A stretch of 64,000 nucleotides of DNA. It comes from a bacterium. Lineage in GTDB: Bacteria > Myxococcota > UBA727 > JAUIJE01. Shown here in pieces: positions 1 through 8,798 of this stretch. The stretch lies in the NCBI GenBank assembly GCA_030431455.1, contig JAUIJE010000009.1, forward strand, positions 124,001 through 188,000, in the 5' to 3' direction. The translations under genes and the position numbers were made by a program. How positions within the stretch are numbered: position 1 is the first letter of the stretch; the number at the start of each line of letters is the position of its first letter. The notes under the pieces are model-generated. The model was not told where the DNA came from. It did not search any database and saw only the letters and a list, made by a program, of their open reading frames with translations.

Positions 1-1
1 G

Positions 2-244
2 GGCTACCTCGTGGCCGGGTCCAAGACCATGAGCTACAAAGCAGACTTCGCCGCCACCGAGGTGTGGACCGGCCACAACTGGGACGCGCTCGACGGGCGC
101 GGGGTCGAGGCCCCCGGCGTGCAGCGGCAGCTCAAACAGGCCGAGGTGCAGGCCATCCACGCGGACATGTCGCGTTTTTCTTTGTCCGACGCCCGGCCGC
201 TCCCCATCGTGGCCGAAGAGGACGACGACGAGGACGATCTGTAG
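2..244 (+). CDS. C-terminal part of an unknown protein (5' end outside window)
   Basis: The reading frame is open from the first bases of the window and ends at a TAG at 242-244, so only about the last 80 residues are visible. The visible part is polar, contains the segment EVWTGHNWDAL, and ends in a strongly acidic tail (EEDDDEDDL). I see no signal, membrane segment or catalytic motif and do not recognise the family. The gene is convergent with the cysteine-rich lipoprotein that ends at 271. That it is a real gene rests on codon usage like its neighbours and on the frame running off the edge. The function is unknown. Confidence 0.55.
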   Translation, partial: GYLVAGSKTMSYKADFAATEVWTGHNWDALDGRGVEAPGVQRQLKQAEVQAIHADMSRFSLSDARPLPIVAEEDDDEDDL

Positions 245-270
245 CCGTCAGGCGACCGGGCGCACCGCCA

Positions 271-1143
271 TCAGCCGGCGTTGCCCACGCAGAGGTCGTA
301 CTCGATGTCCACGTCCGGGTCTTCGAGGTTGGCCTGGCAGGTGGTGTCGCAAATGCTCGACTTGCACTCGAAGCTGAAGTCACAGGTCTCGCCAATGTCT
401 TTGAGTCCGGCGCAGGTCTGATCGAAGGTGTCGAGGTCGAGCTCGCAATAGCTGGTCTGGGGGTCGCAGATTTCGCCGTTGTCGCAGCTGTCGCCCACCC
501 CGGCGTACTCGGTGCACTCATCGGCGGCGAAGTCGCAGTACAGGCCCGGGGCACAGGGCACGTCTTCGCCGACGCAGTCGTCGCCTTCTTCGAGCGGGTC
601 GGTGCACTCCCCCTTGTAGGTCACGATCACGTCGTCGGCGTCCCCTTCGTCGATCACGCACACCGCGCCGTCGGTGGCGCACTCGTAGTCGCCGTAGCAG
701 TCGCCCCCGTCTTCCACCAACCCGGTGACCGGCTCGCCGCAGTCGTCGTCTTCAAAGCCTTTGTAGAAGGTCTCGGCGTTGCACTCCGCGGCCCCGGTCT
801 CGTAGTTGGCCATGCACGCCTGGGCCCGGGCCCGATCCCACTGGCTGCGCCCGGCCGCCTCCGACTCCTCGTAGAGCTGGGTCGTGGGCCGGAAGAACTT
901 CGCCGCCTCCTCGAGGCACTCTTCCTTGTTCGAGATCGCGTTGGCCCCGATGGTGGTGATGTTCAGCCGGCTGCGCTCGGCCGCGTTGCAGCAATCGAAG
1001 TAGAAGCTGCAGTAGGCGTTGGCGAAGGTCGCGTCGAAGCCGCCCGGCCCGTAGGGGTCGAGGGCGTCGGTGAGGTTGCAGCCGGTCAGGCCGGCGGTGG
1101 CGGCCAGGCCGAGGCAGGCGAACAGGGCAGGGCGCATCATCAT
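271..1143 (-). CDS. Cysteine-rich lipoprotein, Dickkopf-like repeats
   Basis: A 290-residue predicted outer-surface lipoprotein. The N-terminus is a short signal peptide with lipobox LTGC (Cys22). Three consecutive ATG codons open the gene; GGAG lies just ahead of the first, which I took as start. After residue 45 the chain is full of regularly spaced cysteines in short blocks such as GDCYGDYEC, GDDCVGEDVPC, GDSCDNGEIC and GETCDFSFEC. This resembles the Dickkopf-type cysteine-rich domain found in many myxobacterial lipoproteins. Many disulfides are expected, which fits the VKOR-thioredoxin oxidase encoded 850 bases away. A terminator for the upstream sodB gene lies in front of it, so it is probably transcribed on its own. 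The function is unknown; a binding or adhesion role is only inference. Confidence 0.8.
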   Translation of the reverse strand: MMMRPALFACLGLAATAGLTGCNLTDALDPYGPGGFDATFANAYCSFYFDCCNAAERSRLNITTIGANAISNKEECLEEAAKFFRPTTQLYEESEAAGRSQWDRARAQACMANYETGAAECNAETFYKGFEDDDCGEPVTGLVEDGGDCYGDYECATDGAVCVIDEGDADDVIVTYKGECTDPLEEGDDCVGEDVPCAPGLYCDFAADECTEYAGVGDSCDNGEICDPQTSYCELDLDTFDQTCAGLKDIGETCDFSFECKSSICDTTCQANLEDPDVDIEYDLCVGNAG

Positions 1144-1236
1144 GGACTCCGGGTGCGGGACCGCGCGAGCAAATCACCCCGGGCCAAAAACACAATGGCG
1201 AGGGGGCTCGCATCTGGCGGGACCGCGCGCCCCAAC

Positions 1237-1262
1237 AAAAAAACGCGCCCCGGGGGGCGCGT
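1237..1262 (-). terminator. Rho-independent terminator after sodB
   Basis: On the minus strand a perfect stem CGCGCCCC / GGGGCGCG with a 2-base CC loop is followed by seven T residues (A-run 1237-1243 on the plus strand). It sits 59 bases after the sodB stop codon and before the next minus-strand gene. Confidence 0.85.
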
Positions 1263-1320
1263 TCTCGTGGTCCGGGCCACAGCCACATTGGACCGGGTAC
1301 GGCGCGTCGCGCCGACGGGC

Positions 1321-1896
1321 TCAGCCGAGGTTCTTGTTGGCGAAGTCCCAGTTGACCAGGCTCCAGAACGCTTCGACGTACTTGGGCCGGGCGTTCTGGT
1401 AGTCGAGGTAGTAGGCGTGCTCCCACACGTCGCAGGTCAAAAGCGGGGTCTTGCCGTCGGTGAGGGGGCAGCCGGCGTCTTTGGTCTGCACGATCTCGAG
1501 GCTGTCGCCCGACTTCACCAGCCAGCACCAGCCGGAGCCGAACAACGTCGAGGCGGAGTTGGTGAACTCTTCTTTGAACTTGTCGAAGCTGCCCCATTTT
1601 TTGTTGATCGCGTCGGCGATGGCGCCGCTGGGCGCGCCGCCGCCGCCGGGCTTGAGGGAGTTCCAGTAAAAGGTGTGGTTCCAGATTTGGGCCGCGTTGT
1701 TGAAGATGCCGCCGGACGCGCCCTTGATGATGTCCTCGAGGGACTTGCCCGCCCACTCGGTGCCGTCGATGGCCGCGTTGAGCTTGTTCACGTAGCCCGC
1801 GTGGTGCTTGCCATAGTGGAACTCGAGGGTTTGCTCGGAGATGTGGGGGGCGAGGGCGTTCTTTTCGTAGGGGAGCTTGGGAAGTTCGTGAGCCAT
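1321..1896 (-). CDS. sodB: Superoxide dismutase [Fe]
   Basis: A 191-residue Fe-type superoxide dismutase that converts superoxide to oxygen and hydrogen peroxide in the cytoplasm. The four metal ligands are all present at the positions known for E. coli SodB within one residue: His27 in EFHYGKHHAGY, His74 in NHTFYWNSL, Asp156 and His160 in DVWEHAYY. The FNNAAQIWNHTF segment with Gln70 is typical of the Fe/Mn family, and the length is that of the usual Fe enzyme. There is no signal peptide. AGGAG lies a few bases upstream of the ATG. The gene is monocistronic, with a strong terminator at 1237-1262. Fe rather than Mn is inferred from the overall sequence, not proven. Confidence 0.96.
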   Translation of the reverse strand: MAHELPKLPYEKNALAPHISEQTLEFHYGKHHAGYVNKLNAAIDGTEWAGKSLEDIIKGASGGIFNNAAQIWNHTFYWNSLKPGGGGAPSGAIADAINKKWGSFDKFKEEFTNSASTLFGSGWCWLVKSGDSLEIVQTKDAGCPLTDGKTPLLTCDVWEHAYYLDYQNARPKYVEAFWSLVNWDFANKNLG

Positions 1897-1985
1897 GGTG
1901 ATTCTCCTAAACGTCTGCGGTGGTCCGCTTCAAGGGTTGCATCAGGGCCGACACCATCGTCGACCAGGATTTCGTCGCCGATCGA

Positions 1986-3356
1986 TCAATGCTGGTGGGC
2001 ATTGGGATTGGGCTGGGGCAGCCCCGCGAACGCGGGGTGATCGGCATTGCCCTGGGCGAGGATCATCGCGAACACGAAGGGCCCAAAGCCGGTGCCCTTC
2101 TTCCCGTTGATCAACACCAGCGGGGTGCCCTCGAGATGGTGGGCCTCGGCCCACGCGATGTCGTCTTGGATCTTCTTCTGGGTCGCGGGCGATTGCACGC
2201 AGGCCTGCAGCTTGTCTTTGGCCATGTAGGGCGCGGCCAGGTCATAGACCATGTTGGCGGTGAGCTTGGGGCCGTTCTCGAACAGCTTCGAGGAGAAGTC
2301 GAAGGCCTTGTCGCTGCCTTCGAGGCAGATTTGCGCCCCGGCCGCGACGCAGCCCACGCCGTCGTCGCTCTTGCGCTGCACGCCTTTGTTGCAGGTCCCG
2401 TCGAGGGGGAAATGGCGCGGCTCGAGCTTGAAGCTGCCCGCGGGCACCGCGTTGTTGATCTCCTTGAGGGTCGCGTGGAGCTGGGCGCAGTGACCGCAGC
2501 GCGCGTCGGTGAAGTCGGTGATCAGCAGGGGGGCGTTCTTGTCGCCAATGATGCTGCGCGCGGGCTGTTGCGGGACCGCAGGGCTGGTCTTGTAGATGTA
2601 CAGCGAGTCGGCCAAGCCCTGCTTGAGCTCGAGGGGCAGGCTGTTGATGAACGACTTGAGCTGGCTGCCCGCGTCCGCCGGCGGCGGGGGCTGGGTCGGT
2701 TGGGTCGGTTGGGTCGGTTGCTCGACCGGCTTTTGCGCGGTCTGGCCGGACTGTTTGATCGCGTCCCGCGAGGCCTGGGCTTGGCTCTTCGGGGTGTTGG
2801 CCCCCGGGTAGACCATCAGCAAAAACGCGCCCAGGACCACGCCCCCCGAAGCCATGGCCGCCTTGGGCAGGTCGTCGAACCCATTGGCGCGCAGGCCCCA
2901 GAGCCCGGCGATGGCGTACGCCAATGTCAGTGCATAGGTCCCGGCGCAGCCGGTGCAGAACTGCCCTTGTTGGGCCGAGACCACGAGCAACACCGCCACC
3001 GTGAGCACGCCCACCGCCGCGAGCAGCTTGGACGCGGTGAAGAACGCGCGGTCTTTTTGCACCAGCGCGAGCAGGGGCATGAGCAACGCCGCGAGCCCGT
3101 AGATGACCCCCCAGCCCGCGACCGGGACCTGGGTCAGGCTGTGGATGGAGCTGGCAAAGCCGCTGTCCCACAGCGCAGTGCAGCCGCCCTCGCCGGACAC
3201 GCCGCAGAAGGTCTCGCCGCCTTGGCGGGCGAGCAGCAGCTGGCCCCACAAGAACACCGCCCACATGGCGTTGAACGCGCCGAGCACGACCATCGCGGCC
3301 AACGTTTTCGGGGAAGACGGCGCCGCTTGCGACGGGGTCGATTCAGCTTGTCCCAC
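1986..3356 (-). CDS. VKOR-DsbA-like thioredoxin fusion, disulfide bond oxidase
   Basis: A 456-residue membrane protein that should make disulfide bonds in the periplasm. The N-terminal half is a vitamin K epoxide reductase domain: a membrane segment at 19-41, loop cysteines in ETFCGVSGEGGC, and further membrane segments ending in the FCTGC redox motif (Cys134, Cys137). A proline-rich linker follows. The C-terminal half is a DsbA/DsbG-type thioredoxin fold with CGHC (Cys287, Cys290) and a probable cis-proline loop in EGTPLVLING. VKOR replaces DsbB in many bacteria, and fusion to its thioredoxin partner is known. I chose the GTG at 3356 because AGAGGAGG lies six bases upstream; an open frame continues 5' but overlaps the preceding gene. 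It is transcribed with the lipoprotein gene ending at 3400. Substrates probably include the many cysteine-rich lipoproteins in this window. Confidence 0.88.
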   Translation of the reverse strand: MGQAESTPSQAAPSSPKTLAAMVVLGAFNAMWAVFLWGQLLLARQGGETFCGVSGEGGCTALWDSGFASSIHSLTQVPVAGWGVIYGLAALLMPLLALVQKDRAFFTASKLLAAVGVLTVAVLLVVSAQQGQFCTGCAGTYALTLAYAIAGLWGLRANGFDDLPKAAMASGGVVLGAFLLMVYPGANTPKSQAQASRDAIKQSGQTAQKPVEQPTQPTQPTQPPPPADAGSQLKSFINSLPLELKQGLADSLYIYKTSPAVPQQPARSIIGDKNAPLLITDFTDARCGHCAQLHATLKEINNAVPAGSFKLEPRHFPLDGTCNKGVQRKSDDGVGCVAAGAQICLEGSDKAFDFSSKLFENGPKLTANMVYDLAAPYMAKDKLQACVQSPATQKKIQDDIAWAEAHHLEGTPLVLINGKKGTGFGPFVFAMILAQGNADHPAFAGLPQPNPNAHQH

Positions 3357-3399
3357 GCTACCCTCCTCTGGCCGCCGGCCCGAGTCTGTCCGCTCTATA

Positions 3400-4248
3400 T
3401 CAACCTTCCGGGCGAGATCCAGGCGCGTTCGGGGGGCGGATGGGGCGCAGGGCCCGCGCCACCGCCGCGATCGCCGCCTGGGCCGCGGCGAGGCGCGCCC
3501 CCGCCCAAAACGCCCCCGCCGGCCGGCCATAAAAGCCCAGGCGGAAAGCCAGGTGGGCCTCGTCGAGCGTCCGGTACACAAACATCGTGCGCCACACCAG
3601 GTGCCGCCGCGCCTCGTCGACAAACCGGGTCCGCTCGCCCTCGGTCAAGGGCGCGTCCGGCAGGGCCAAGGCGGTGGCGAACGCGGCCGACGCGTCGACG
3701 GACAGCGCGGTGTAGAGGTCGACCGCGCGGCTGAGGGAGATCAGCTGTTCGATCGCGGCCCGGCGCGCGGCGGGCTCGGGGGTGTGGCGCAGGTGGGCGA
3801 GATAGTCGCTCAGCCGGACCTGGCCGCGGCCGGTGGCGAGCTCGTGTTCGGCCAGGGCGATGTGGTCGGCGCGGGGGTCCCGAAAATGGGCCAGGGCGGC
3901 CTGCAGCTGGGCCACGGGCAGCTGGGCGAGGGCTTTTGCCGCGGCGTCCACCGCGACCCGATCGACGGTGGCGGTCAGCTGTTGGCCCACCCGTTCGGCG
4001 TGGGCGCGATCGCCGGGCGTCACGTTCCCCTGCTCGTCGCGGGCGCGCCCGAGCAGCACCGTGGTCACCGCCGGGCCGGTGACCCCGAGGGTGAGCAGCT
4101 GGGTCTGCAGCCCGGTCCGGTGGACCAGCTCCTCGGCCAGCAGCAACCGGTCGTCCGGGAGGTCACGTGCTCCCGCGTCGCGCGCGGGCGCATCGGTCTG
4201 GCAGCCGGCGAGGGCGAGCAACCACAGGGCGGGGACCAAACGGGGCAT
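3400..4248 (-). CDS. Predicted lipoprotein of unknown function
   Basis: A 282-residue protein with a short signal peptide and lipobox LAGC (Cys16). I start it at the ATG at 4248; an in-frame ATG 12 bases earlier is equally possible, and no clear ribosome site decides. The mature chain is alanine- and leucine-rich and predicted to be almost wholly helical (AAKALAQLPVAQLQAALAH, ARRAAIEQLISLSRAVDL). No cysteine follows the lipobox and no enzyme motif is visible. The VKOR-thioredoxin gene starts 43 bases downstream on the same strand, so the two likely form an operon. That suggests a periplasmic role near disulfide formation, but this is guilt by association only. Confidence 0.72.
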   Translation of the reverse strand: MPRLVPALWLLALAGCQTDAPARDAGARDLPDDRLLLAEELVHRTGLQTQLLTLGVTGPAVTTVLLGRARDEQGNVTPGDRAHAERVGQQLTATVDRVAVDAAAKALAQLPVAQLQAALAHFRDPRADHIALAEHELATGRGQVRLSDYLAHLRHTPEPAARRAAIEQLISLSRAVDLYTALSVDASAAFATALALPDAPLTEGERTRFVDEARRHLVWRTMFVYRTLDEAHLAFRLGFYGRPAGAFWAGARLAAAQAAIAAVARALRPIRPPNAPGSRPEG

Positions 4249-4349
4249 CGACGAGCACATGCAGGGGATTTTCCGGGGTGTAAACCAACCCAAAGCCCCC
4301 GTTCGTCCCCCGGGCAGACGGGCCCGGGCCGGGGCGCTATCAGGCCGCG

Positions 4350-5417
4350 ATGGCCGTCAAGCTGCCCAAGGATGTGGTCTTGCTCCAGCTCGCCCTGCTC
4401 CTTCTGCGCGGGCAGAGCTTGAGCTACCGGCTCTTGCAGGAGGAGTTCACCCTCGGCCGGCGCACGGCCGAACGGTACGTGCACGACCTCATCCGGGCCG
4501 GCCTCCCGATCGAAAAACACCACGTGGGCCGGGAGGTGGAGTTTCGCCTCGCGCCCACCCGGGGGCAGAAGTTCTCGCTCGAGGCCATCGACATCCCGCC
4601 CGCGGCCGCGCGGTCGCTGTCCCTGTTGCTCGTGGCCGCGGCGTTGTTGCCGGCCCACTTCGGGGTGCGGGAGGCGGTGGACGCGACGGTGCGCGCGTCG
4701 CTGCGGCTGCGGGGCATGACCGCGGCCCGCGAGCTGCGCCGGCTCGAGGACGCGGTGGTGGTGCTCGAGAACGACGCCAAGGATTACCGGGGCCTGAGCG
4801 ACACCTTCGGGGCGGTGCTCGACGCGGTGCTCGACGGCCGGGCCCTGCGGGTGCGGTACCGCTCTCCCCAATTTGGTGAAGGCGAAGAGACGTTCTACGC
4901 CGCCACCATCGGCCTGTACCGGGGCGGGCTGTACGTGCTCGCGGTGCCCCCCGAGGGGCCGCCCAAGTGGCGGGCGATGGAGCGCATCGTGGCCCTGCTC
5001 GACAAAGGGTGGTCGGCCCCCCGCCTGTCCACCGAGCGGCGCCTGGCCGCGCTCGACGAGGCCGCCCGGCGTTGGGGGCCGGCCCGGCCCCGGCCCGACG
5101 GGGACGCGCCCACCTTGGTCACGCTGCACTTTTCGCCCCGGGCCGCGCCCTATCTGCTCGCCCGCCCGTGGCACCCGGGGGCCGAGATCGAGCCCTGGCC
5201 CGCGGCCGAGGGCGGGGGCGCGCGCATGGCGCTGCGGCTGTCGGGGGACACCTCGATGTTCGAGTCGTGGGTGCGCAGCTGGGGCCCCGAGGTCGCGGTG
5301 TTGCGCCCCGCGGACATGGCCGAGCGCATCGCGGCCAGCTTCGAGGCCGCGGCGCAGGGCCACCGGGAGGCGGCGGCGCGGTTCGCGCAGGACCTCGCCG
5401 ACGACGACATCGGATGA
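4350..5417 (+). CDS. HTH-WYL domain transcriptional regulator
   Basis: A 355-residue DNA-binding regulator. Residues 1-65 form a winged-helix unit of the DeoR/YafY type (LLQEEFTLGRRTAERYVHDL), followed by a helical linker. A WYL domain lies at about 165-230 (YAATIGLYRGGLYVLAVPP then KWRAMERIVAL), where the usual Trp-Tyr-Leu reads LYVLA. A further 130 residues form the C-terminal extension seen in this family. WYL domains sense ligands, often nucleic-acid derived, and control DNA repair, defence or metabolic genes. The gene is divergent from the lipoprotein ending at 3400 and is followed after 41 bases by a hydrolase lipoprotein gene. Its target is not evident. Confidence 0.85.
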   Translation: MAVKLPKDVVLLQLALLLLRGQSLSYRLLQEEFTLGRRTAERYVHDLIRAGLPIEKHHVGREVEFRLAPTRGQKFSLEAIDIPPAAARSLSLLLVAAALLPAHFGVREAVDATVRASLRLRGMTAARELRRLEDAVVVLENDAKDYRGLSDTFGAVLDAVLDGRALRVRYRSPQFGEGEETFYAATIGLYRGGLYVLAVPPEGPPKWRAMERIVALLDKGWSAPRLSTERRLAALDEAARRWGPARPRPDGDAPTLVTLHFSPRAAPYLLARPWHPGAEIEPWPAAEGGGARMALRLSGDTSMFESWVRSWGPEVAVLRPADMAERIAASFEAAAQGHREAAARFAQDLADDDIG

Positions 5418-5458
5418 GGGGCCCTTGCGCGGGCGGGGCCAGGGCGTACAACAGAAAA

Positions 5459-7468
5459 ATGCGCCCTACGCCCTTTCTCGTCGTCGCGGTCGCGTCGTTG
5501 TCGGCGGCTTGTCCCTCGCTCGAACCTCTCGCGTTCCCCGACGGATGTCAGCCGCTGTACGACGGCAGCGAGTGTTATCTGCCTTATCCGTCTGACGCCT
5601 TTGCCGTCCCCGACGACAGCATGCCCACCGGGCACCGCATCGAGATCCCCGAGGTCGCGGTCACCCTGACCGCGCCCCCGGACAAGCTGTCCACCGACAT
5701 GCACACTTTTTGGGTGCCGGATGGGTTTTCCACCAACCCCGGCATCGTGTTCGCGCTCTCGGGGCCCAAAGACGAGACCCAGGTCGAGGGCATCTTCGGC
5801 GACTACGACAAGACCACGCTGCTGTCCCACCCCACGTCGCTCATCGACGCCGAGACCGGGGCGTTGGTGCCCCACTTCGTCGACATCGACCCCCGGGGGC
5901 TGCAGGATCTACACGCCGCCATCGTCATCCGGCCCATGCGCGGGCTGTCCCCGCGGCACCGCTACGTGGTCGCGGTCCACGACTGGCGCGCGCGGGGCAC
6001 CACCGGGCTGATCCCGGCCCCGCCCGGCTTCGCCCGCCTGCGCGACGGGCGCACGAGCCAAGACCCGGCCCTGGAGGCCATCGCCGGCCGCTACGAGAGC
6101 GACGTGTTCGCGGTGACGGACGCGGCGGGCATCGATCGGAGCGCGCTGCAGCTGGCGTGGGATTTCACCACCGGCTCCGACGAGCACGTCCTGCGCGACA
6201 TGCTCGAAGCCAAGGCCATCGCCGACGAGGTGCTCGCGGCCTCGCCCCCGGAGGTCGAGATCGAGGCGGTGTTCGACGACGACCCCAAGGGGTGGCGGGT
6301 GATCAAGGGCAATGTGATTGCGCCCTTGGTCCTCGAGAACAACCGCCCCCGGGCCCGGCTGGTCCGCGACCCCGACGGCCACATCGCCCAGAACGGCACC
6401 GCCTTGGTGCCCTTCACCATGGTGGTGCCCTACGCGGTGCGCGACCGGTTCGACCCCGGCCAGGCCACGCTGTTCGGCCACGGGTTTTTCGGCAGCCGCT
6501 CGGAGATCGAGGGCAGCTTGGTGCCCCGGGTGCTCGAAGGCGTGGCCGGGGTGGGCATCGCCATCGACTGGTGGGGCATGAGCTCGTCGGACATCGGCAC
6601 CGTGATCAGCACCGTGGGCGGGGACGTGAGCCAGTCGTTGCTCTTCACCGAACGCGTGCCCCAGGCGATGATCAACTGGCTCACCGTCATCGCCGCCCTC
6701 AAAGGCCCCTTCCAGACCCTGCCCGCGTTCCAGCGGCCCACCGATCCCGCCGCCCCCGGGGTCCAGGAGGACCCGGCCAATCCCGGCACCACCAATGCAG
6801 GGGCATTGGTGTACGATCCCGCCCACATCAACTACCTCGGGCTCAGCCTCGGCCACATCCTCGGCGGGGTGTTGTGCACGCTGTCTCCCGACATCGAACG
6901 CGTGGTGCTCAACGTGGGCGGGGCCGCCTTCGGCCACATGATGTACCGGTCCAACCCCTTCTTGGGCTTCTTGTTCGTGCTCAACTTCACCGTCCCGGAT
7001 CCGTTCGAGCAACAGAAGATCGCGGCCTCGTTCCAGACCGGGCTCGATCGCATCGATCCCGCCCGCTATGCCCCATATATGCTGCACCAGGACCTCCCCC
7101 TCGGGCAGAGCGCGCGCACGGACCAAAAACGCGTCCTGGTCCAGACCGGCAAGGCCGACACCCAGGTGCCCAACTTCGCCTCGCTGCTGCACGCCCGGCT
7201 GCTCGACATCCCCATCCTCAACCCTGACCCGGTGGACGCCTGGGGGCTCGAGCACGTCGACGGCCCGGTGGATGGCTCGGCCCTCACCGTCTGGGACATG
7301 GGGGTGGACGACGCGTTCTACGCCGAGATGTACCCGCAGGACGCCACCACCAAAGTGCACGACGCCCTGCGCCTCGCCCCCGAGGTGCAGGCCCAGATGG
7401 GCCACTTCTTCGCCACCGGCGAGGCCCTGCATCCCTGTGACGGTCCCTGCGTCGTCAGCGAACCGTGA
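5459..7468 (+). CDS. Lipoprotein with alpha/beta-hydrolase (lipase-like) fold
   Basis: A 669-residue exported protein. The signal peptide ends in a lipobox-like SAAC (Cys18). The start at 5459 gives this signal; an open frame upstream has no such sequence and overlaps the WYL gene. A hydrolase core is suggested by FGHGFFGS at about 340 and by the nucleophile elbow GLSLG with Ser463. Later acidic and histidine residues in QVPNFASLLH and DAWGLEHVDG could complete a triad. This layout fits the large bacterial extracellular lipase/esterase-like proteins common in myxobacteria, whose substrates are mostly unknown. The stop codon overlaps the GTG start of the exonuclease III gene (GTGA), so the two are translationally coupled, which is odd for an exported hydrolase and a DNA-repair enzyme. 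Confidence 0.75.
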   Translation: MRPTPFLVVAVASLSAACPSLEPLAFPDGCQPLYDGSECYLPYPSDAFAVPDDSMPTGHRIEIPEVAVTLTAPPDKLSTDMHTFWVPDGFSTNPGIVFALSGPKDETQVEGIFGDYDKTTLLSHPTSLIDAETGALVPHFVDIDPRGLQDLHAAIVIRPMRGLSPRHRYVVAVHDWRARGTTGLIPAPPGFARLRDGRTSQDPALEAIAGRYESDVFAVTDAAGIDRSALQLAWDFTTGSDEHVLRDMLEAKAIADEVLAASPPEVEIEAVFDDDPKGWRVIKGNVIAPLVLENNRPRARLVRDPDGHIAQNGTALVPFTMVVPYAVRDRFDPGQATLFGHGFFGSRSEIEGSLVPRVLEGVAGVGIAIDWWGMSSSDIGTVISTVGGDVSQSLLFTERVPQAMINWLTVIAALKGPFQTLPAFQRPTDPAAPGVQEDPANPGTTNAGALVYDPAHINYLGLSLGHILGGVLCTLSPDIERVVLNVGGAAFGHMMYRSNPFLGFLFVLNFTVPDPFEQQKIAASFQTGLDRIDPARYAPYMLHQDLPLGQSARTDQKRVLVQTGKADTQVPNFASLLHARLLDIPILNPDPVDAWGLEHVDGPVDGSALTVWDMGVDDAFYAEMYPQDATTKVHDALRLAPEVQAQMGHFFATGEALHPCDGPCVVSEP

Positions 7469-8286
7469 CCGTCTTTGGGCCCAAGCGCCGCGGCACCGCG
7501 CGCATCCTCAGCTGGAACGTCAACGGCATCCGCGCGATCCGCAAAAAAGGGCTCATGCCCTTCATCGAGCGCGCGCGCCCCGACGTGCTGTGCCTGCAGG
7601 AGACCCGGGCCCACAAACACCAACTCGACCTCGCCCTCACCGACCCGCCCGGCTTTTCCGCGCATTTCGCCGAAGCCGAAAAGAAGGGCTACAGCGGGGT
7701 GTGCACCTACAGCCGCCGCGCCCCCCACGAGGTCCACCAAGGCCTCGGGCGCCCCAAGTACGACCGCGAGGGCCGCACCCTGATCACCCGGGTGGGCGCC
7801 CTCACCGTCGTCAATGTGTATGTGCCGCACGGCGCCGGCACCCGGCGCGACAACTCACGGGTCCCCTACAAGCTCGGCTTCTCCCGCAACCTCTACCAGC
7901 GGCTCAACCGGGCCAAGCGGGCGGGGGAGCGCATCGTGGTGCTCGGCGATCTCAACACCGCCCACCGCGCCATCGACCTCGCCCGCCCCCGCCAGAACCT
8001 CAAGACCAGCGGATTTCTCGACGAGGAGCGCGAAGAACTCGACCGGTGGATCCGCAACGGCTGGGTCGACACCTTCCGCCGCTTCGAGGACGGGCCCGGG
8101 CACTACTCTTGGTGGAGCCAGCGCATCGGGGTCCGCGCGAAGAACATCGGCTGGCGCATCGACTACATCCTCGCCAGCCCGGCCGCTGCTCCCTATTTGC
8201 GCGACGGCTTCATCTGGCCTGAGGTGGCCGGCTCTGACCACTGCCCGGTGGGCATCGACGTGGACAAGGCGATCTTCGAGCCCTGA
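7465..8286 (+). CDS. xthA: Exodeoxyribonuclease III (AP endonuclease family)
   Basis: A 273-residue Mg-dependent nuclease for base-excision repair. The family motifs appear in order: SWNVNGIRA near the start, LQETR with the metal-binding Glu, VVNVYVPHG, GDLNTAHRAID with the Asp and Asn of the active site, WRIDYILAS, and the terminal SDHCPVG with the catalytic His. The length matches the bacterial Xth family. The GTG start at 7465 overlaps the preceding stop codon by four bases. The 3' end is followed within 26 bases by the structured repeat at 8312-8392. Cytoplasmic, acting on abasic sites and 3' blocked ends. Confidence 0.95.
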   Translation: MTVFGPKRRGTARILSWNVNGIRAIRKKGLMPFIERARPDVLCLQETRAHKHQLDLALTDPPGFSAHFAEAEKKGYSGVCTYSRRAPHEVHQGLGRPKYDREGRTLITRVGALTVVNVYVPHGAGTRRDNSRVPYKLGFSRNLYQRLNRAKRAGERIVVLGDLNTAHRAIDLARPRQNLKTSGFLDEEREELDRWIRNGWVDTFRRFEDGPGHYSWWSQRIGVRAKNIGWRIDYILASPAAAPYLRDGFIWPEVAGSDHCPVGIDVDKAIFEP

Positions 8287-8311
8287 TCGGCCGCGGGCGG
8301 AGCCGTGGCTC

Positions 8312-8392
8312 GTGTCCAGCGACGAGACCCCCGATCGGGCGCTCGTCGTGGCCCTGGCGAGCGCACTGCATGTTTGATTTCAAGATGCGCTC
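8312..8392. repeat. Structured intergenic repeat, copy 1
   Basis: An 81-base element with a second copy at 53598-53677. The first 55 bases are the same in both copies apart from one base; the loop region has diverged; the last nine bases (GATGCGCTC) match again. It folds as two hairpins: CGACGAG and (C/G)CCC around a GATC centre pairing with GGGCGCTCGTCG, then GAGCGCA pairing with TGCGCTC across an AT-richer loop of about 20 bases. It lies between two convergent genes and supplies the stop codon of the minus-strand gene ending at 8380. Confidence 0.8.
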
Positions 8393-8787
8393 GAGGTCCA
8401 AAAACAATCGTAGTTGTGTTGCTCGAGGATGCGCCCCTCGCGCAGGGTGACGAACACCCCAAAGTCCGCCCGCAGCTCGTCGCCGGCGGCCTTGCCCAAC
8501 ACCGGCACCTGGAGCGTGGCCCGCCACTTGACCCGGCAGGCGAGCTTGTCCCCCGCGGCGATGTGGTCGACGATCTCGTAGCGCTCGCCGGTGATGACCT
8601 TCGCCCCTTGTTGCAGCCCGGCCACGAGGGCGGCGGCGTCGCGCTCGGCCCCGGCCACGACCAGCTGGTTGGGGTACTCGACCTGGCGCACGTCGTCGTG
8701 CAGCAGCCCCCGGACGGCGGCGGCGTCCTTGCGCTCGAGCGCGTCCAAGAAGTGGCGGAACTGGGCGACAAGGCTTGCGTCGGTCAT
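8380..8787 (-). CDS. SnoaL-like / NTF2-fold small protein
   Basis: A 135-residue cytoplasmic protein with the features of the SnoaL/NTF2-like fold: an N-terminal helix (FRHFLDALERKDAAAVRGLL), a polar pocket segment (HDDVRQVEYPNQLV), and a C-terminal pair of strands (FVTLREGRILEQHNYDCF). These proteins act as small-molecule isomerases, cyclases or binding proteins, and the sequence alone does not say which. The ATG at 8787 is preferred; a TTG 15 bases upstream is in frame but falls inside the operator. A -10-like TATATC lies about nine bases before the ATG, so the message may be nearly leaderless. The gene is divergent from the marR gene and probably its regulatory target. Its last codons and stop lie in the repeat at 8312-8392. 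Confidence 0.72.
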   Translation of the reverse strand: MTDASLVAQFRHFLDALERKDAAAVRGLLHDDVRQVEYPNQLVVAGAERDAAALVAGLQQGAKVITGERYEIVDHIAAGDKLACRVKWRATLQVPVLGKAAGDELRADFGVFVTLREGRILEQHNYDCFWTSSAS

Positions 8788-8798
8788 GACCAAGATAT

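Noticed and set aside
64-2040. Long plus-strand open frame of 658 codons
   Set aside because: It is antisense to the cysteine-rich lipoprotein and sodB, which have clear signals and motifs. Its product is low-complexity Val/Gly/Ala/Arg, as expected from the GC-rich opposite strand.
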